From: Neonectria sp. B-13
Lineage: Eukaryota; Ascomycota; Sordariomycetes; Hypocreales; Nectriaceae
NCBI GenBank assembly: GCA_002682825.1
Contig: NOKP01000016.1
Coordinates: 1,205,660-1,269,659 of the forward strand
DNA length: 64,000 bases
Reading direction: 5' to 3'
In this document: positions 46,152 through 56,247 of the stretch, one piece after another
How the letters are laid out: every line of letters begins with the position of its first letter
Position numbering within the stretch: position 1 is the stretch's first letter
Position numbers and translations under genes: made by a program
The notes under the pieces: model-generated
The model's input: only the letters and a program-made list of their open reading frames with translations
Databases searched by the model: none
Told to the model about the DNA's origin: nothing

Positions 46152-49100
46152 ATGTTTTACCAACCCCCCATCGTGCCCCTGCCCTTTTGCGGATGCTTCA
46201 TTCTTGTCGAACACGTCCGCAAGTATCTCCCCCAGGTCAAGGTCCACGCTCATACTACCATCCTTGACACCACGTCCCGAACAACCCTCACCCAGACCTT
46301 TGCCAACCCCAACAAGGACAGCGCCCTCGATGAGATCAGCTACGTCTTCCCCCTCTACGATGGCGTCTCCGTCGTCGCCTTCACCTGCACCATCGGTGAC
46401 CGCGTCATCAAGGGCGTCGTCAAGGAGCGCCAAAAGGCCAAGCAGGTCTACGACGAGGCTACTGCGCGTGGCGAGACGGCTGCCTTGCTGGAGCAGTCGT
46501 TTGAAGCTGCTGATGTCTTCACCACCACTATTGGCAACGTGCCTGCCGGCGGGAAGATCAAAGTTGACATTACCTACCTTGGCGAGCTGAAGCATGATGC
46601 TGAAGTCGACGGCGTCCGCTTCACCATCCCCGCCCATATCGTCCCTCGATACGGCTCTGCCGAGAGCCTAGCCTCTGCCGACAAATGGTACGGGGATGAT
46701 GGCATGTCCATTACCGTCGATGCTGAGATGCCCGATGGTTCTGCCATCAAATCCATCCAGTCGCCCTCTCACCCCATCTCTGTGAGCATCGGCACAACGT
46801 CCACAGCTGCTTCTGCAGAACCTTCACTGCGAAAGGCATCTGCAACGCTGTCACAGGGGTCCGCCAACCTGGACAACGATTTTGTCCTTCAGGTTGTTGC
46901 CACCAAACTCGGCGAGCCGGCCGCGTTTGTCGAGACGCACCCTACCATCCCCAACCAGCGCGCACTCATGGCCACGCTCGTGCCCAAGTTCAAGCTACCT
47001 GCCGAAAAGCCCGAAATCGTCTTTATTTGTGACCGGAGTGGCAGCATGTCCGGGAACATCACCAACCTCGTCGACGCTCTTAATATCTTCCTCAAGTCCC
47101 TGCCGGTCGGCGTCAAGTTCAACATCTGTAGTTTCGGATCTCACTTCGACTTCCTCTGGTCCAAGTCCAAGACCTATAGCCAGGAGTCGCTGGACAAGGC
47201 TGTACGTCATGTCAAAGGTTTCAGCGCCAACTACGGCGGTACCGAGATGGTGGAGCCCCTAAAGGCGACGTTTGACCGGCGGTACAAGGACATGAACCTC
47301 GAGGTCTTCCTCCTGACTGACGGCGCCATTTGGGACCAGGATCGTCTCTTTGAGCTCGTCAATAAAAAGGTTGCCGAGACCAAGGGTGCCGTCCGTGTCT
47401 TTACTCTTGGCGTGGGATCTGGCGCGAGCACTGCTCTAATTGAGGGAGTTGCTCGTGCTGGCAATGGCTTCTCGCAAACGGTCGGTGACGACGAGAAGAT
47501 GGATAAGAAGGTAGTCAGAATGCTGAAGGGTGCTCTATTCCCCCACATCACCGACTACAGCCTCGAGATCAAGTACGAAAAGTCTGAGACCACGACTGAG
47601 GAAGACGACGATGACTTCGAGGTGGTGGAGAAGGTCATGGACGCCCTCAGTATTAAGACGCTTGTCGAAAAGGAGGAAGAGGAGAAGCCAAAGGAGAAGA
47701 TCTCACTCTTCGATAGCAAGGTAGACGACGACGAAGATGTCGATATGACCGATGCTCCTGATGTCGACACCAAGTATGACCATCTCCCGACCATCGCCGT
47801 CCCTCGCTATCTCCAGACTCCGTTCGCGATCCCACCCCTCTTCCCCTTCAACCGAACCACCGTCTACGTTTTGCTGTCGGATTCTACTCCGGCTCAGAAG
47901 CCCAAGTCGGTCATCCTTAAGGGCACATCCAACCACGGACCCCTGGAGCTCGAGATCCCCGTCGTCAACCTGGCTGATAAGGCCACCACGATCCACCAGC
48001 TCGCCGCCCGCAAGGAGGTCAAGGAGCTCGAGGAAGGTCGGGGCTGGATCTCTCATGCGAAGGACGACAGCGGGAAGCTCTTGAAGGAGAAGCACGAGGG
48101 CCGCTTTTCTGATCTGGTGGAGCGCGAGGCCGTTAGGCTTGGTGTCGAGTACCAGGTCGGCGGCAAGTGGTGCTCGTTTGTGGCCGTCGAAGAGTCTGAC
48201 GGAAAGTCGAAGGAGAACGACAAGGAGCTGGATAAGTTTGCGGTTAATCGTGCTGACCAAGAGGGGCGTCGTTCTTCCATCAACAGAGTCCTCGTGCGAG
48301 GCGAAGCGATGAACAACCTCGTTGACAAGTCTGATATTCTATCCTCACAGTCCCAGCTATTCTACGCTACCTCGAGAGCTCGCAAGTCCGGTGGGGGCTT
48401 GTTTGGCAGCGTGGCCGGTGCTGTCAATGCGGTTGGCGGCCTGTTTGGCTCGGGGTCCTCCAGCAGCCGCTCTGGTCCTCAACGCATGAATGCCTCGAGG
48501 GGCGGATTTGGCGCGCCTCCGCCTCCGACTGGAGCTTTTGGAGGCATGTTTGGTGGAGGCGGAGGTGGTAGGCGTGGCCCGTTCGCCAGCAAGGCATTTA
48601 GTCCTGCCCCAGCTTCAGCAGCGTTGTTCGGAGCTGCGCCATCTGCACCCGGCGCGCCGCCGCCGGCATTTGGCGCTGCCACAGCTTCAGGATCGTTGTT
48701 TAGAGCTGTGCCAGCTCCGCCACCGGCACCAGTATGCGAGCAATCCGCGCCGGTCTCGGCCGACGGCTTGCCGCGCCTCTCTGCCCAGCCAACTGGGTTC
48801 CAAACAGACGCATCGGAAGTTGTCCAGCAGGAGGGATACTTCGAGGGTGAGAGCCCTCAAAACATCTCCCTGTTTGGGAAGTCAGGACCTGTGGAAGCGT
48901 CGGTCAAAGAGAAGAAGAAGAAGAGCTTGGGGAGCAAAAAGCTGTTCTCGTCCGACGAGTCACCTGCGCCTGCAGCCGGTCCTTCCAACCCTCTTCAGGC
49001 CCTTACCGACCTCCAGACCTTTGTAGGGAGCTGGACCTGGAGCGAGACGCTCGAGAAGGTCCTAGGCTTTACCAAGGTGGCCGCGTCCAAGTTGAGTCTC

Positions 49101-49295
49101 CCGGCTGCCGTGGCAAACCACTCTGATCGAGACACCATCCTGGCCACCGCGTGCGCGGTCGTGTACTACAAGAAGAATCTGAAAGCGGACAAGGACACCT
49201 GGGAGATGCTGGTTGAGAAGGCCGAGTCTTGGCTGGAGGAGCAGCTTGGCGGAGACGCGGAGGAACTTGAGACGGTTATTGAGGGTCTGTTTTAA
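46152..49295 (+). CDS. VIT and von Willebrand A domain protein
   Basis: This is a 1047-residue intronless gene. Residues 1-150 form a VIT domain (VHAHTTILDTTSRTTLTQTF, then YVFPLYDGVSVVAFTC and GNVPAGGKIKVDITYLGEL). A VWA domain follows at about 288-460, with a MIDAS metal site at D294 in DRSGSMSG and TDGAIWDQ later in the fold. After an acidic linker (about 480-540) there is a C-terminal unit, then a low-complexity Gly/Pro/Ala-rich region at about 750-870, and a conserved-looking end (AACAVVYYKKN-like segment, WLEEQLGG). No signal peptide is seen, so it is probably cytosolic. The pairing matches inter-alpha-trypsin-like proteins widespread in fungi, likely scaffold proteins, without a settled role. 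Confidence 0.93.
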   Translation: MFYQPPIVPLPFCGCFILVEHVRKYLPQVKVHAHTTILDTTSRTTLTQTFANPNKDSALDEISYVFPLYDGVSVVAFTCTIGDRVIKGVVKERQKAKQVYDEATARGETAALLEQSFEAADVFTTTIGNVPAGGKIKVDITYLGELKHDAEVDGVRFTIPAHIVPRYGSAESLASADKWYGDDGMSITVDAEMPDGSAIKSIQSPSHPISVSIGTTSTAASAEPSLRKASATLSQGSANLDNDFVLQVVATKLGEPAAFVETHPTIPNQRALMATLVPKFKLPAEKPEIVFICDRSGSMSGNITNLVDALNIFLKSLPVGVKFNICSFGSHFDFLWSKSKTYSQESLDKAVRHVKGFSANYGGTEMVEPLKATFDRRYKDMNLEVFLLTDGAIWDQDRLFELVNKKVAETKGAVRVFTLGVGSGASTALIEGVARAGNGFSQTVGDDEKMDKKVVRMLKGALFPHITDYSLEIKYEKSETTTEEDDDDFEVVEKVMDALSIKTLVEKEEEEKPKEKISLFDSKVDDDEDVDMTDAPDVDTKYDHLPTIAVPRYLQTPFAIPPLFPFNRTTVYVLLSDSTPAQKPKSVILKGTSNHGPLELEIPVVNLADKATTIHQLAARKEVKELEEGRGWISHAKDDSGKLLKEKHEGRFSDLVEREAVRLGVEYQVGGKWCSFVAVEESDGKSKENDKELDKFAVNRADQEGRRSSINRVLVRGEAMNNLVDKSDILSSQSQLFYATSRARKSGGGLFGSVAGAVNAVGGLFGSGSSSSRSGPQRMNASRGGFGAPPPPTGAFGGMFGGGGGGRRGPFASKAFSPAPASAALFGAAPSAPGAPPPAFGAATASGSLFRAVPAPPPAPVCEQSAPVSADGLPRLSAQPTGFQTDASEVVQQEGYFEGESPQNISLFGKSGPVEASVKEKKKKSLGSKKLFSSDESPAPAAGPSNPLQALTDLQTFVGSWTWSETLEKVLGFTKVAASKLSLPAAVANHSDRDTILATACAVVYYKKNLKADKDTWEMLVEKAESWLEEQLGGDAEELETVIEGLF

Positions 49296-51159
49296 GGATG
49301 GGACTTTTGCCTATGGATGGATGGATGGATGTTAATTATGGGTTGGGAAATTGGACTTGGGATGGGACTTTTACGGGAAGGATACGTCTAAGGCAAGATT
49401 AGGCTGGATGAAAGTGATATACCAAACGAAATAATCAAGCTTTTTTTAATTCACTTGAAACGACTGAAGACGATGAGTATTATGTAAGGTGATGCGAGGG
49501 TTCTCTCCTTAGGTATTTCTATAGTTAGGAACATTCTACTCCTGAATTTAAATTGAATTAGGTACATTTCAGTTCCTGTAGTTGAATTTTAAAGAATTGC
49601 CATCCATACATTGTCTTGTCGATAAAGCGAGACAAAGTAAGAAGATGCAGTCGCCATGACCGTTGATCTTATCCAATGCGTTTTCACACTAAATATACTC
49701 CTAAACTCTTTCAAAGACCAACCGAACGTCTGGCACATCCTAGGACGGCATTAAGTTTCCATGGGGATGCTCAAACAACCAGAGCAGTGCAGAGGTTCTC
49801 TCTCGCTCAATTTGGGAATCTCATACCGTGTTTGGACGCGGCCTGCTCCACAAGCTCGCCCGAGCGGCCGACACCACCAGCATTTCATATCCATACTGAG
49901 TCCTCAAACATCCCAGCGACCCTCGCTTTGCAGTCTAAGACGCTCTGGCTTTTACTACCGCTCGATTATTCCCTTCTTTTGGGCAAGAAACTCAACCTCC
50001 CCTCCTTCTTTATTTTAGCTTCTGCAAGACAGTTCGGCAATCGACGAAGGAGTTACGGGGGGCTCTTGGGGTGCTTTTACACGATCCTGACGGTGATTCT
50101 GACGACTAGGACCTTGGTTTATAGATATTTGTCTACATGAAGTGATAACAGACTGTTCAACCGACCCAACAACAGCCATTACACGGACGTCTCCTGCTAA
50201 GGCTAGAGCCATAAAAGCCTAAGCCCTTTGACCAAGGTGTAGAAACTAATACTAATACTAATATTAATACGTAAAACCTCACCTAAATACTAATACTAAC
50301 GCGAAGTGATACTAGTAGTATCTAGGGTGGTATTAGTTAGCACTACTGGTATTTTTGCTAACCCTGCCTTGGCCGCGGTTGGGATCCTGCGGGAGCGTGC
50401 GACCCTAATATTACTGACATAGCTAAAAGGTGTATCAGAAGCATCGTTCGTCCACAAATCCACTCTTTGATTCATTTCGGTGACTTTCAGGGCTAGACTG
50501 GGGCATGCTACTTATTGTGCTGGAGATAGCTGCAGTTGATATGTAGATTGTCTTGTTGTATCCGCTACTCGGCCGGTAGGGTTTACAATAACGCAGACTC
50601 TCTGAACTGGGCTGTCAACCACGCCGCGATATCCAAATCAGCAGGTTGAATAGCATAAATATCAGCTCTCACAGGGGAGGGATATTAGCTACCGAAACAC
50701 TTGACCGCGCCAACGGCGGGGATGATCCACAGAGATGCCAGAATAAAGGGAAATGCAGCTCCAACTGAAACCTGCAGTCTTGAAACGCTAGGCAACAGAA
50801 TACCCAACTCCCCAATTCCAACCATCATCCACCTCCACCGACAATATAGCAGGCAGCCAAATTACCCCGGTGAGAAAGCCTAGGCAGCTGCCATCTCGCA
50901 ACGCACGCTTCCAATGGTTTTTCGCTGTTGAATGTCTCGTTTCCTCGGCGACCGGCTGAATGCATTTCACCGAGCTAGCCAGGCAGGGAGCGACAGCCAC
51001 GGCGCCAGCATCAGGGGCACAAACAAGCTCAAAGACAAGCACGGCCAATAATCAATCTCCTCGACCAGGCAGCAGCTATTCCCGAGACCGTCATAAGCAG
51101 ACCTGCCACTTCTAGATTCCTCGCATCCTCAGGCAAGGTTCCGACAGACATCCCAAGCC
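49296..51159. other. Intergenic, AT-rich middle, with a repeat patch
   Basis: No gene is supported. A (ATGG)n tract lies near 49314-49330. A CTAATA-type hexamer repeat lies at 50244-50270 and an imperfect palindrome is centred at 50315. The right part is the promoter of the kinesin gene. Confidence 0.5.
50232..50372. repeat. CTAATA repeat and palindromic patch
   Basis: Tandem ACTAAT/CTAATA units are followed by the palindrome GATACTA-G-TAGTATC (50308-50322). Weak inverse matches extend outwards (CCAAGG at the left edge, CCTTGG at the right). It could be a degenerate miniature element, but no target duplication is clear. Confidence 0.35.
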
Positions 51160-53104
51160 ATGGAGCAGTACCTGTTAGACAACATCCCCCGCTACCACAA
51201 GCTGGTCTCGGCCTTCCGGCCCAAGCCCGCCCGTCGGCCCGCCCCCGATGCCCCGGCCCCGGTCCCGGACATGCTCGTCACCGCCCGCCTCCGCCCGCTC
51301 CTCCCCGACGACGGCGTCCTGCCCCCGGCGCTCTTCCCGCGCCTCGCCGAGCCGGGCGTCCTAGACGTCCACGAGCTCCGGCAGCCGCCCCGTGGACCGG
51401 CGCTTCTCAGGGTATGGAACCCTTCTTTGCTCAGGAGCTTTTACTGATTGTGTTTTTAGTCGTTCAACTTCCAGGTCGACCGCATCTACCAGGCCGACGC
51501 TCCCACAGAGGATATCTACGCTGATGCCGTCAAGCCCCTTGTGCCCTGGGCGTGGAACGGCGGCATCGGCACGCTCTTCGCTTACGGGCAGACCGGCTCG
51601 GGCAAGACGCACACCGTCAGCCACATCGAGCGCCTGGTGGCCGAAGAAATACTCGGCGGGAGCTTAGACGGCGAACGCAACGTCTATGTGACCATCATCG
51701 AGCTCGCCGGCAACGCCGCCCACGGTATGTCTCCCAGCACTTTGCAGGTGGGCAGCATCTGACAGCTTCGTAGACCTCCTCAACTCGCGCCGCTCCGTGT
51801 CGGTGCTCGAAGACTCCTTCGGCATCACGCAGCTCAACGGCGCGCTGGAACACCACGTCACCACGCCGGCATCAATGCTCGCCCTCGTCGACACAGCGAC
51901 GACCTTCCGCCGCACGGAAGCCACGGACAAGAACTCGGAATCCTCGCGCTCGCACGCCATCTGCCGCATCCGCATCCACAACCCCGCGGCCGCGGCCTCG
52001 GACGACGGCGTGCTGTACCTGGTGGACCTCGCGGGGTCGGAAGCAGCGCGCGACACCGCCCACCACACCGCACAGCGCATGCGCGAGACGCGCGAGATCA
52101 ACGCCAGCCTGTCGGTGCTCAAGGACTGCATCCGCGGCAAGGCCGAGGCGGACGCGCTGGCGGGCGGCGGCTCGAAGCGCAAGCCGCACGTGCCGTTCCG
52201 CCAGAGTGCGCTGACCAAGATCCTCAAGCACGTCTTCGACCCGGCGACGCAGCGGCCGTGCAAGACGGTCGTCGTGGCATGCGTCAACCCGAGCCTCGGA
52301 GACGTCGGGCCCAGCAAGAACACGCTGCGGTACGCCGAGACGCTGCGCGTGTTGCTGCCCAAGACGACGCCGCCGCGGCACGATCCCAAGTCGCCCATGA
52401 CGTGGACGAACGCGCAGCTGCGAGAATGGATCAAAGACAACGTAGGATACCGCCGGAATTCCCCCATTCGTCCCTGACGCTGACCCGTTTCTGTGTAGTC
52501 GGGCAAGCCCCCGGTCGACGCCGCCGTCCTGGCCCCGACCGAGTCCGGCCCGCAGCTCCTCCGTCTGCCGGCGCCGGAGTTCGAAGCCCGGTGCCTCAAG
52601 ACACCCGGCGTCACCCCCGAGCAGGCCAAGTCGTTCCGGTCGAAGCTATGGCAGATGCACGTCGACGCCAAGCGAGCACCCGCCAAGCAGCCCGACACGC
52701 CCGACGCCGATCTCCTGCTCCGGCAGTCCAGCCAAGATCCCGACCCCAAGGCGCTCTCGGTGCCGTTCAAAGAACGCATCCGGCCGGGCATGGCGGTAAG
52801 CTGGACCCCGCCGGCTGGATTTGCCATGGCTCTCCCTGGTATGAACATGGTTGTCGTGCTTTCTCCTGCTCCAGCCGAGGCCAACGGCGTGAGTGATGTT
52901 CCTGAATACGCTGTGAGCCAGGGCTACGCGGACACTGAATCCAAACGGCCTCGCTACCTATGCGCCATAGTCACTCCAGCCATCATGTCGGAAGCATACG
53001 ATTTACATCTATGGCGACAGGTTGTGGTTGATATAGAGCGGATGGACACTGAAGTCTTCTTGGAATATGATGTCGCGACGAGGTATTACTACATTACCAT
53101 TTAG
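51160..53104 (+). CDS. Kinesin motor protein, kinesin-13-like, with short tail
   Basis: Four exons, 51160-51411, 51460-51724, 51774-52441 and 52499-53104, encode 596 residues. The N-terminus is MEQYLLDNIPRYHKLVSAFR. The motor domain (about 37-395) has the P-loop GQTGSGKT at 127-134, switch I NSESSRSH from 226, and switch II DLAGSE at 257-262, plus HVPFRQSALTKIL and NTLRYAETLRVL. These point to an active microtubule ATPase, nearest in style to kinesin-13/KIF2-KIF24. The tail after 395 has no clear coiled coil and instead ends in a compact region (RPGMAVSWTPP, RYLCAIVTP, LWRQVVVDIERMDTEVFLEYD). Convergent with the antiporter gene, 303 bp apart. Subfamily is inferred. Confidence 0.9.
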
Positions 53105-53407
53105 TCAACTTAGGTAGAAGCCCTTGATAAATCATAGATCCGCGCATCATGTTGCACAATTCGTTCGTCATATGAAAGACTGTATTAATAGCCCGTGAAC
53201 ATTCTTAATCCATCGCTAACCTGGTCATAAACCATATGGATATATAAATATCCCCAAATGCAAGCAAGACTCCGTCCCGTCTCTCCCTATGCCAAAAACA
53301 CGGGCATACCTCTATGCCCATACGTGGTGTATCCAACAGGTAAAGATCGTTTATAGATGGCATCGCGTTCCCTATATGCTGCGTAAAATGTACCTTCCGA
53401 GGCAATC
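53105..53407. other. Convergent spacer
   Basis: A 303-bp spacer between two convergent stop codons. It holds both 3' ends and nothing else recognisable. Confidence 0.6.
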
Positions 53408-56247
53408 TCACTTGGCCGGCGCGTCGTTGATGACCAGCAGGCCCGCGTTGATTCCAGCACGAGCAATCTGGTCACCCAAGACACCCACCGTGTGCTGAAA
53501 CTCCCGCTCAAGACCAAAGTCGGTGCTAAGCAGGGCTTCAAAGCAGGCATGGTTTCGTCCAGTGACAATCAAGTCACCGACATTCAGGCGAGACTTGCCC
53601 ACCCTCTCGCGCGCCTCCGCAACAGCTCTTGCGGGGAGGTTTCGGATCGAGTCGACGACAACCTCGGTAAACGTCACATGGCCCTCCAGCTTCTTTGTTG
53701 CATTCTTCTTGGCCGTGTTCAAAAGATCAAGATCAGTAGCTGAGGGCTCGCTAACGACAGTCTTTTGTAGACCCTTGCTAGTCGAAGGATTGCTTTCCGG
53801 AGAGTGGTGAGCATCCACATCGTCATCGCTGAAGCTAAAGTGGGTGACGGTAATAGACACGTTGGGGTTGTGGGCCAGCTGGAGAACAAAGAGAAGAGCC
53901 GCTCGGTCATCCTTGCCACCGATGAACGGCACAAATATGCGTTGGTTCTGCCCCACGGGTGTGCGCAGGATGCCCGAGTCGTGCGTGCTGTGTACCGACA
54001 GGCCGGTGAAGGCGCTCCGTTGGAGAGTTGGTCGCTTAGACCCACTCGTATCCTCGAGGCCCCGGCTGATGTAGATACCCGTTGTGCAGGCTACCCGCTC
54101 AATGACACCCTGGACATAGTCGATGTAGCTTTTGCTGAAGAAACGGTCGGTTGGCGAGCTGGACTCAAATGGAATCAACGAGTTGTCCTCGGCAAGACTA
54201 CCATGAGAGCTCCATGGGATGAGCATCATGTCAGACCTGGCCTCATCCGCCCGCTTGGAGATGGTCTCCGCATAGGCGGACGTGGGGATGACCGAGACCT
54301 GACCGGCTACGGCGACGCCATTGAGTCGGGAGAAAGTCTGGAAAGCTGAAAAAACGGCATCGCGATTAGCGAATTCGTCCAGTTCCGCAGACTGCATGAC
54401 CGAGGAGGTACGGTCTGTAAGCTCCACTAGGCGAACACCATGGACTTCGAGCGGGCGAGAGAGGAGCTGGCTGGGCTCCACAGACACGACGCTGGGAGGG
54501 CCGGTCTCGGGGGTCGAGGTTGGCTCCTCTTCCTTGTCCTTTGTTGGGGGGGTCGAGTCCGATGCCTTCTTGGCTTCGCCGAGAAGGGCGACGAGGTTGA
54601 AGAGACCAGAGAGAGCGTCAAGGCGGAGGTGCAGGGTGAGACGGCGGGTCTGAGCCTTGTCAAGGGCCTCTTCCATTTTGTTCTCAGAGACCTGGGCCTC
54701 AGTGACAAGTGTGTTACCGTCCCAGTCAATCTCACCACGGCGCCACTTGTCAACCTTCACACGGTACCACATGGGGTAGAGCCATCGGGTCAAGGGCGTA
54801 GTCGAGACCGTGGTGACCTATTCTATGATTAACAGGCATTCACTTTAGCGCAGCGAATGGACATACCAGTGCCATGACGACGAACATGGTGAAGGTGCGT
54901 TGTGAAAGAATGCCAGCCTGCAGGCCAATGTTCTATTGAACTCAGTCAGCGTTCCAGTCAGGTTTGACGGAAATTGGGACTCACCAGGACAATGAGTTCG
55001 ACGAGACCCTTGCAACTCATGAGAGCGCCAATGGCGAAGCTCTCGCGCCACAGGCAATGGCACAGCCGAGCAGCAATGGTACCACCAACGATTTTGCCGA
55101 AAAAGGCGCAGGCGATGACAGCAATGACGTAGCCCCAGGTTCTACCATCATCAAGTAGGCCGAGGTTCGTGTTGAGACCGGACAGCGCAAAATAGAGAGG
55201 TAGCAATAGCACCGTCACGAGATCCTCAATCTTTTCGGTGAGCTTGATGGCAAAACCACCCTCGTGGGGGCAGATCAGTCCTACGAGAAAGGCGCCGAAA
55301 ATAGCATGGACACCAATGGCGGCTGTCGCGCAATTAGCTTGTGACATGACTCGATCGCACAAAGAAAACTCACCGGTAAACCAGGACGAGATCAGCACTA
55401 GGAGTAGCGTCAAACCTGTCATGGTCTGAGAAGGGCCATTTTGGATGGCATTGTTGCGGCGCAAAATCCAAATGAAGGCGGGTCGGACGGCGAAGACGAG
55501 GAATAGCACCCAGCCGACGGCCGTCAAAAACACGTAGAGGGCTGTCAGACCAGAGGCATTGTTGACAAGAGCAACGCTTAGAGCCAACAAAACCCACCCA
55601 GTCACGTCGTTTCCAATTCCAGCAGCGAGGACTGTGACACCGACGGCAGTGCTAAGCAGCTGCAGCTCGGAGAGAATACGACACAAGACGGGGAAAGCGG
55701 TAATGGCGAGAGCGGTACCGATAAAGAGGGCATAGGTGCCAAACGACAGGTCGTCCAAGGTGCTCTCGGCGCGGAATTCGTTGTATAGTCCCCAAGCGAC
55801 GGCGACGCCGAGGCCGAACGGCAGAATCATGCTCGCGAGGCCGACACTGAGGGCGACGCGCCAGTTACTCTGAAACATGCGGGTATCAACCTCGAGGCCA
55901 ACGAGGAACAGGAAGAGGAGCAAGCCGAGGTTTGCGACGTTGGACAGGACTGGCATGGACTCGGTGGGGAATATGTTCTCCTGGAAGCCATCAATGCGCA
56001 TCATGATGGAAGGGCCCAGGACGATGCCTCCGATGACCTCTGCGATGACGCGAGGCTGGCCGAAGTACGAGAGCGGGTAGTGGAGGAGACGGCAGAAAAT
56101 AATGATGATGACTGCCTGGACAATGAAGAGAGCGATGGGGTCCTTGGGGTTGTAGTGAATGGGGTTGAGGCCTTCGAGAATGCCGCCCTGAGGCTTTGCG
56201 CCCGTGGCAGCGGCCACAATGGCCGATGTTGTTGCTGAAGCCGACAT
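53408..56247 (-). CDS. kha1: Kha1-type K+/H+ antiporter (CPA2 family)
   Basis: Four exons, 55374-56247, 54985-55322, 54867-54932 (66 nt) and 53408-54817, encode 895 residues. Introns are 49-52 nt. Residues 30 to about 440 are a sodium/proton exchanger domain of about 12 membrane segments (for example LGLLLFLFLVGLEVDTRMF, GNDVTGWVLLALSVAL). The GND within this region corresponds to the ion-binding aspartate of CPA2 exchangers. The C-terminal half is soluble with an acidic/Pro linker near 480-510 and two universal-stress-like halves (ITVTHFSFSDDD, GDLIVTGRNHACFEALL), as in yeast Kha1. It likely exchanges K+ for H+ in an internal compartment such as the Golgi. The small third exon is needed to keep the last membrane segment whole. 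Confidence 0.93.

Noticed and set aside
51664..52884. 406-codon open frame on the minus strand within the kinesin gene
   Set aside because: It lies antisense to the motor domain exons, has arginine- and serine-heavy shadow composition, and shows no domain; the plus strand carries the complete kinesin motifs.
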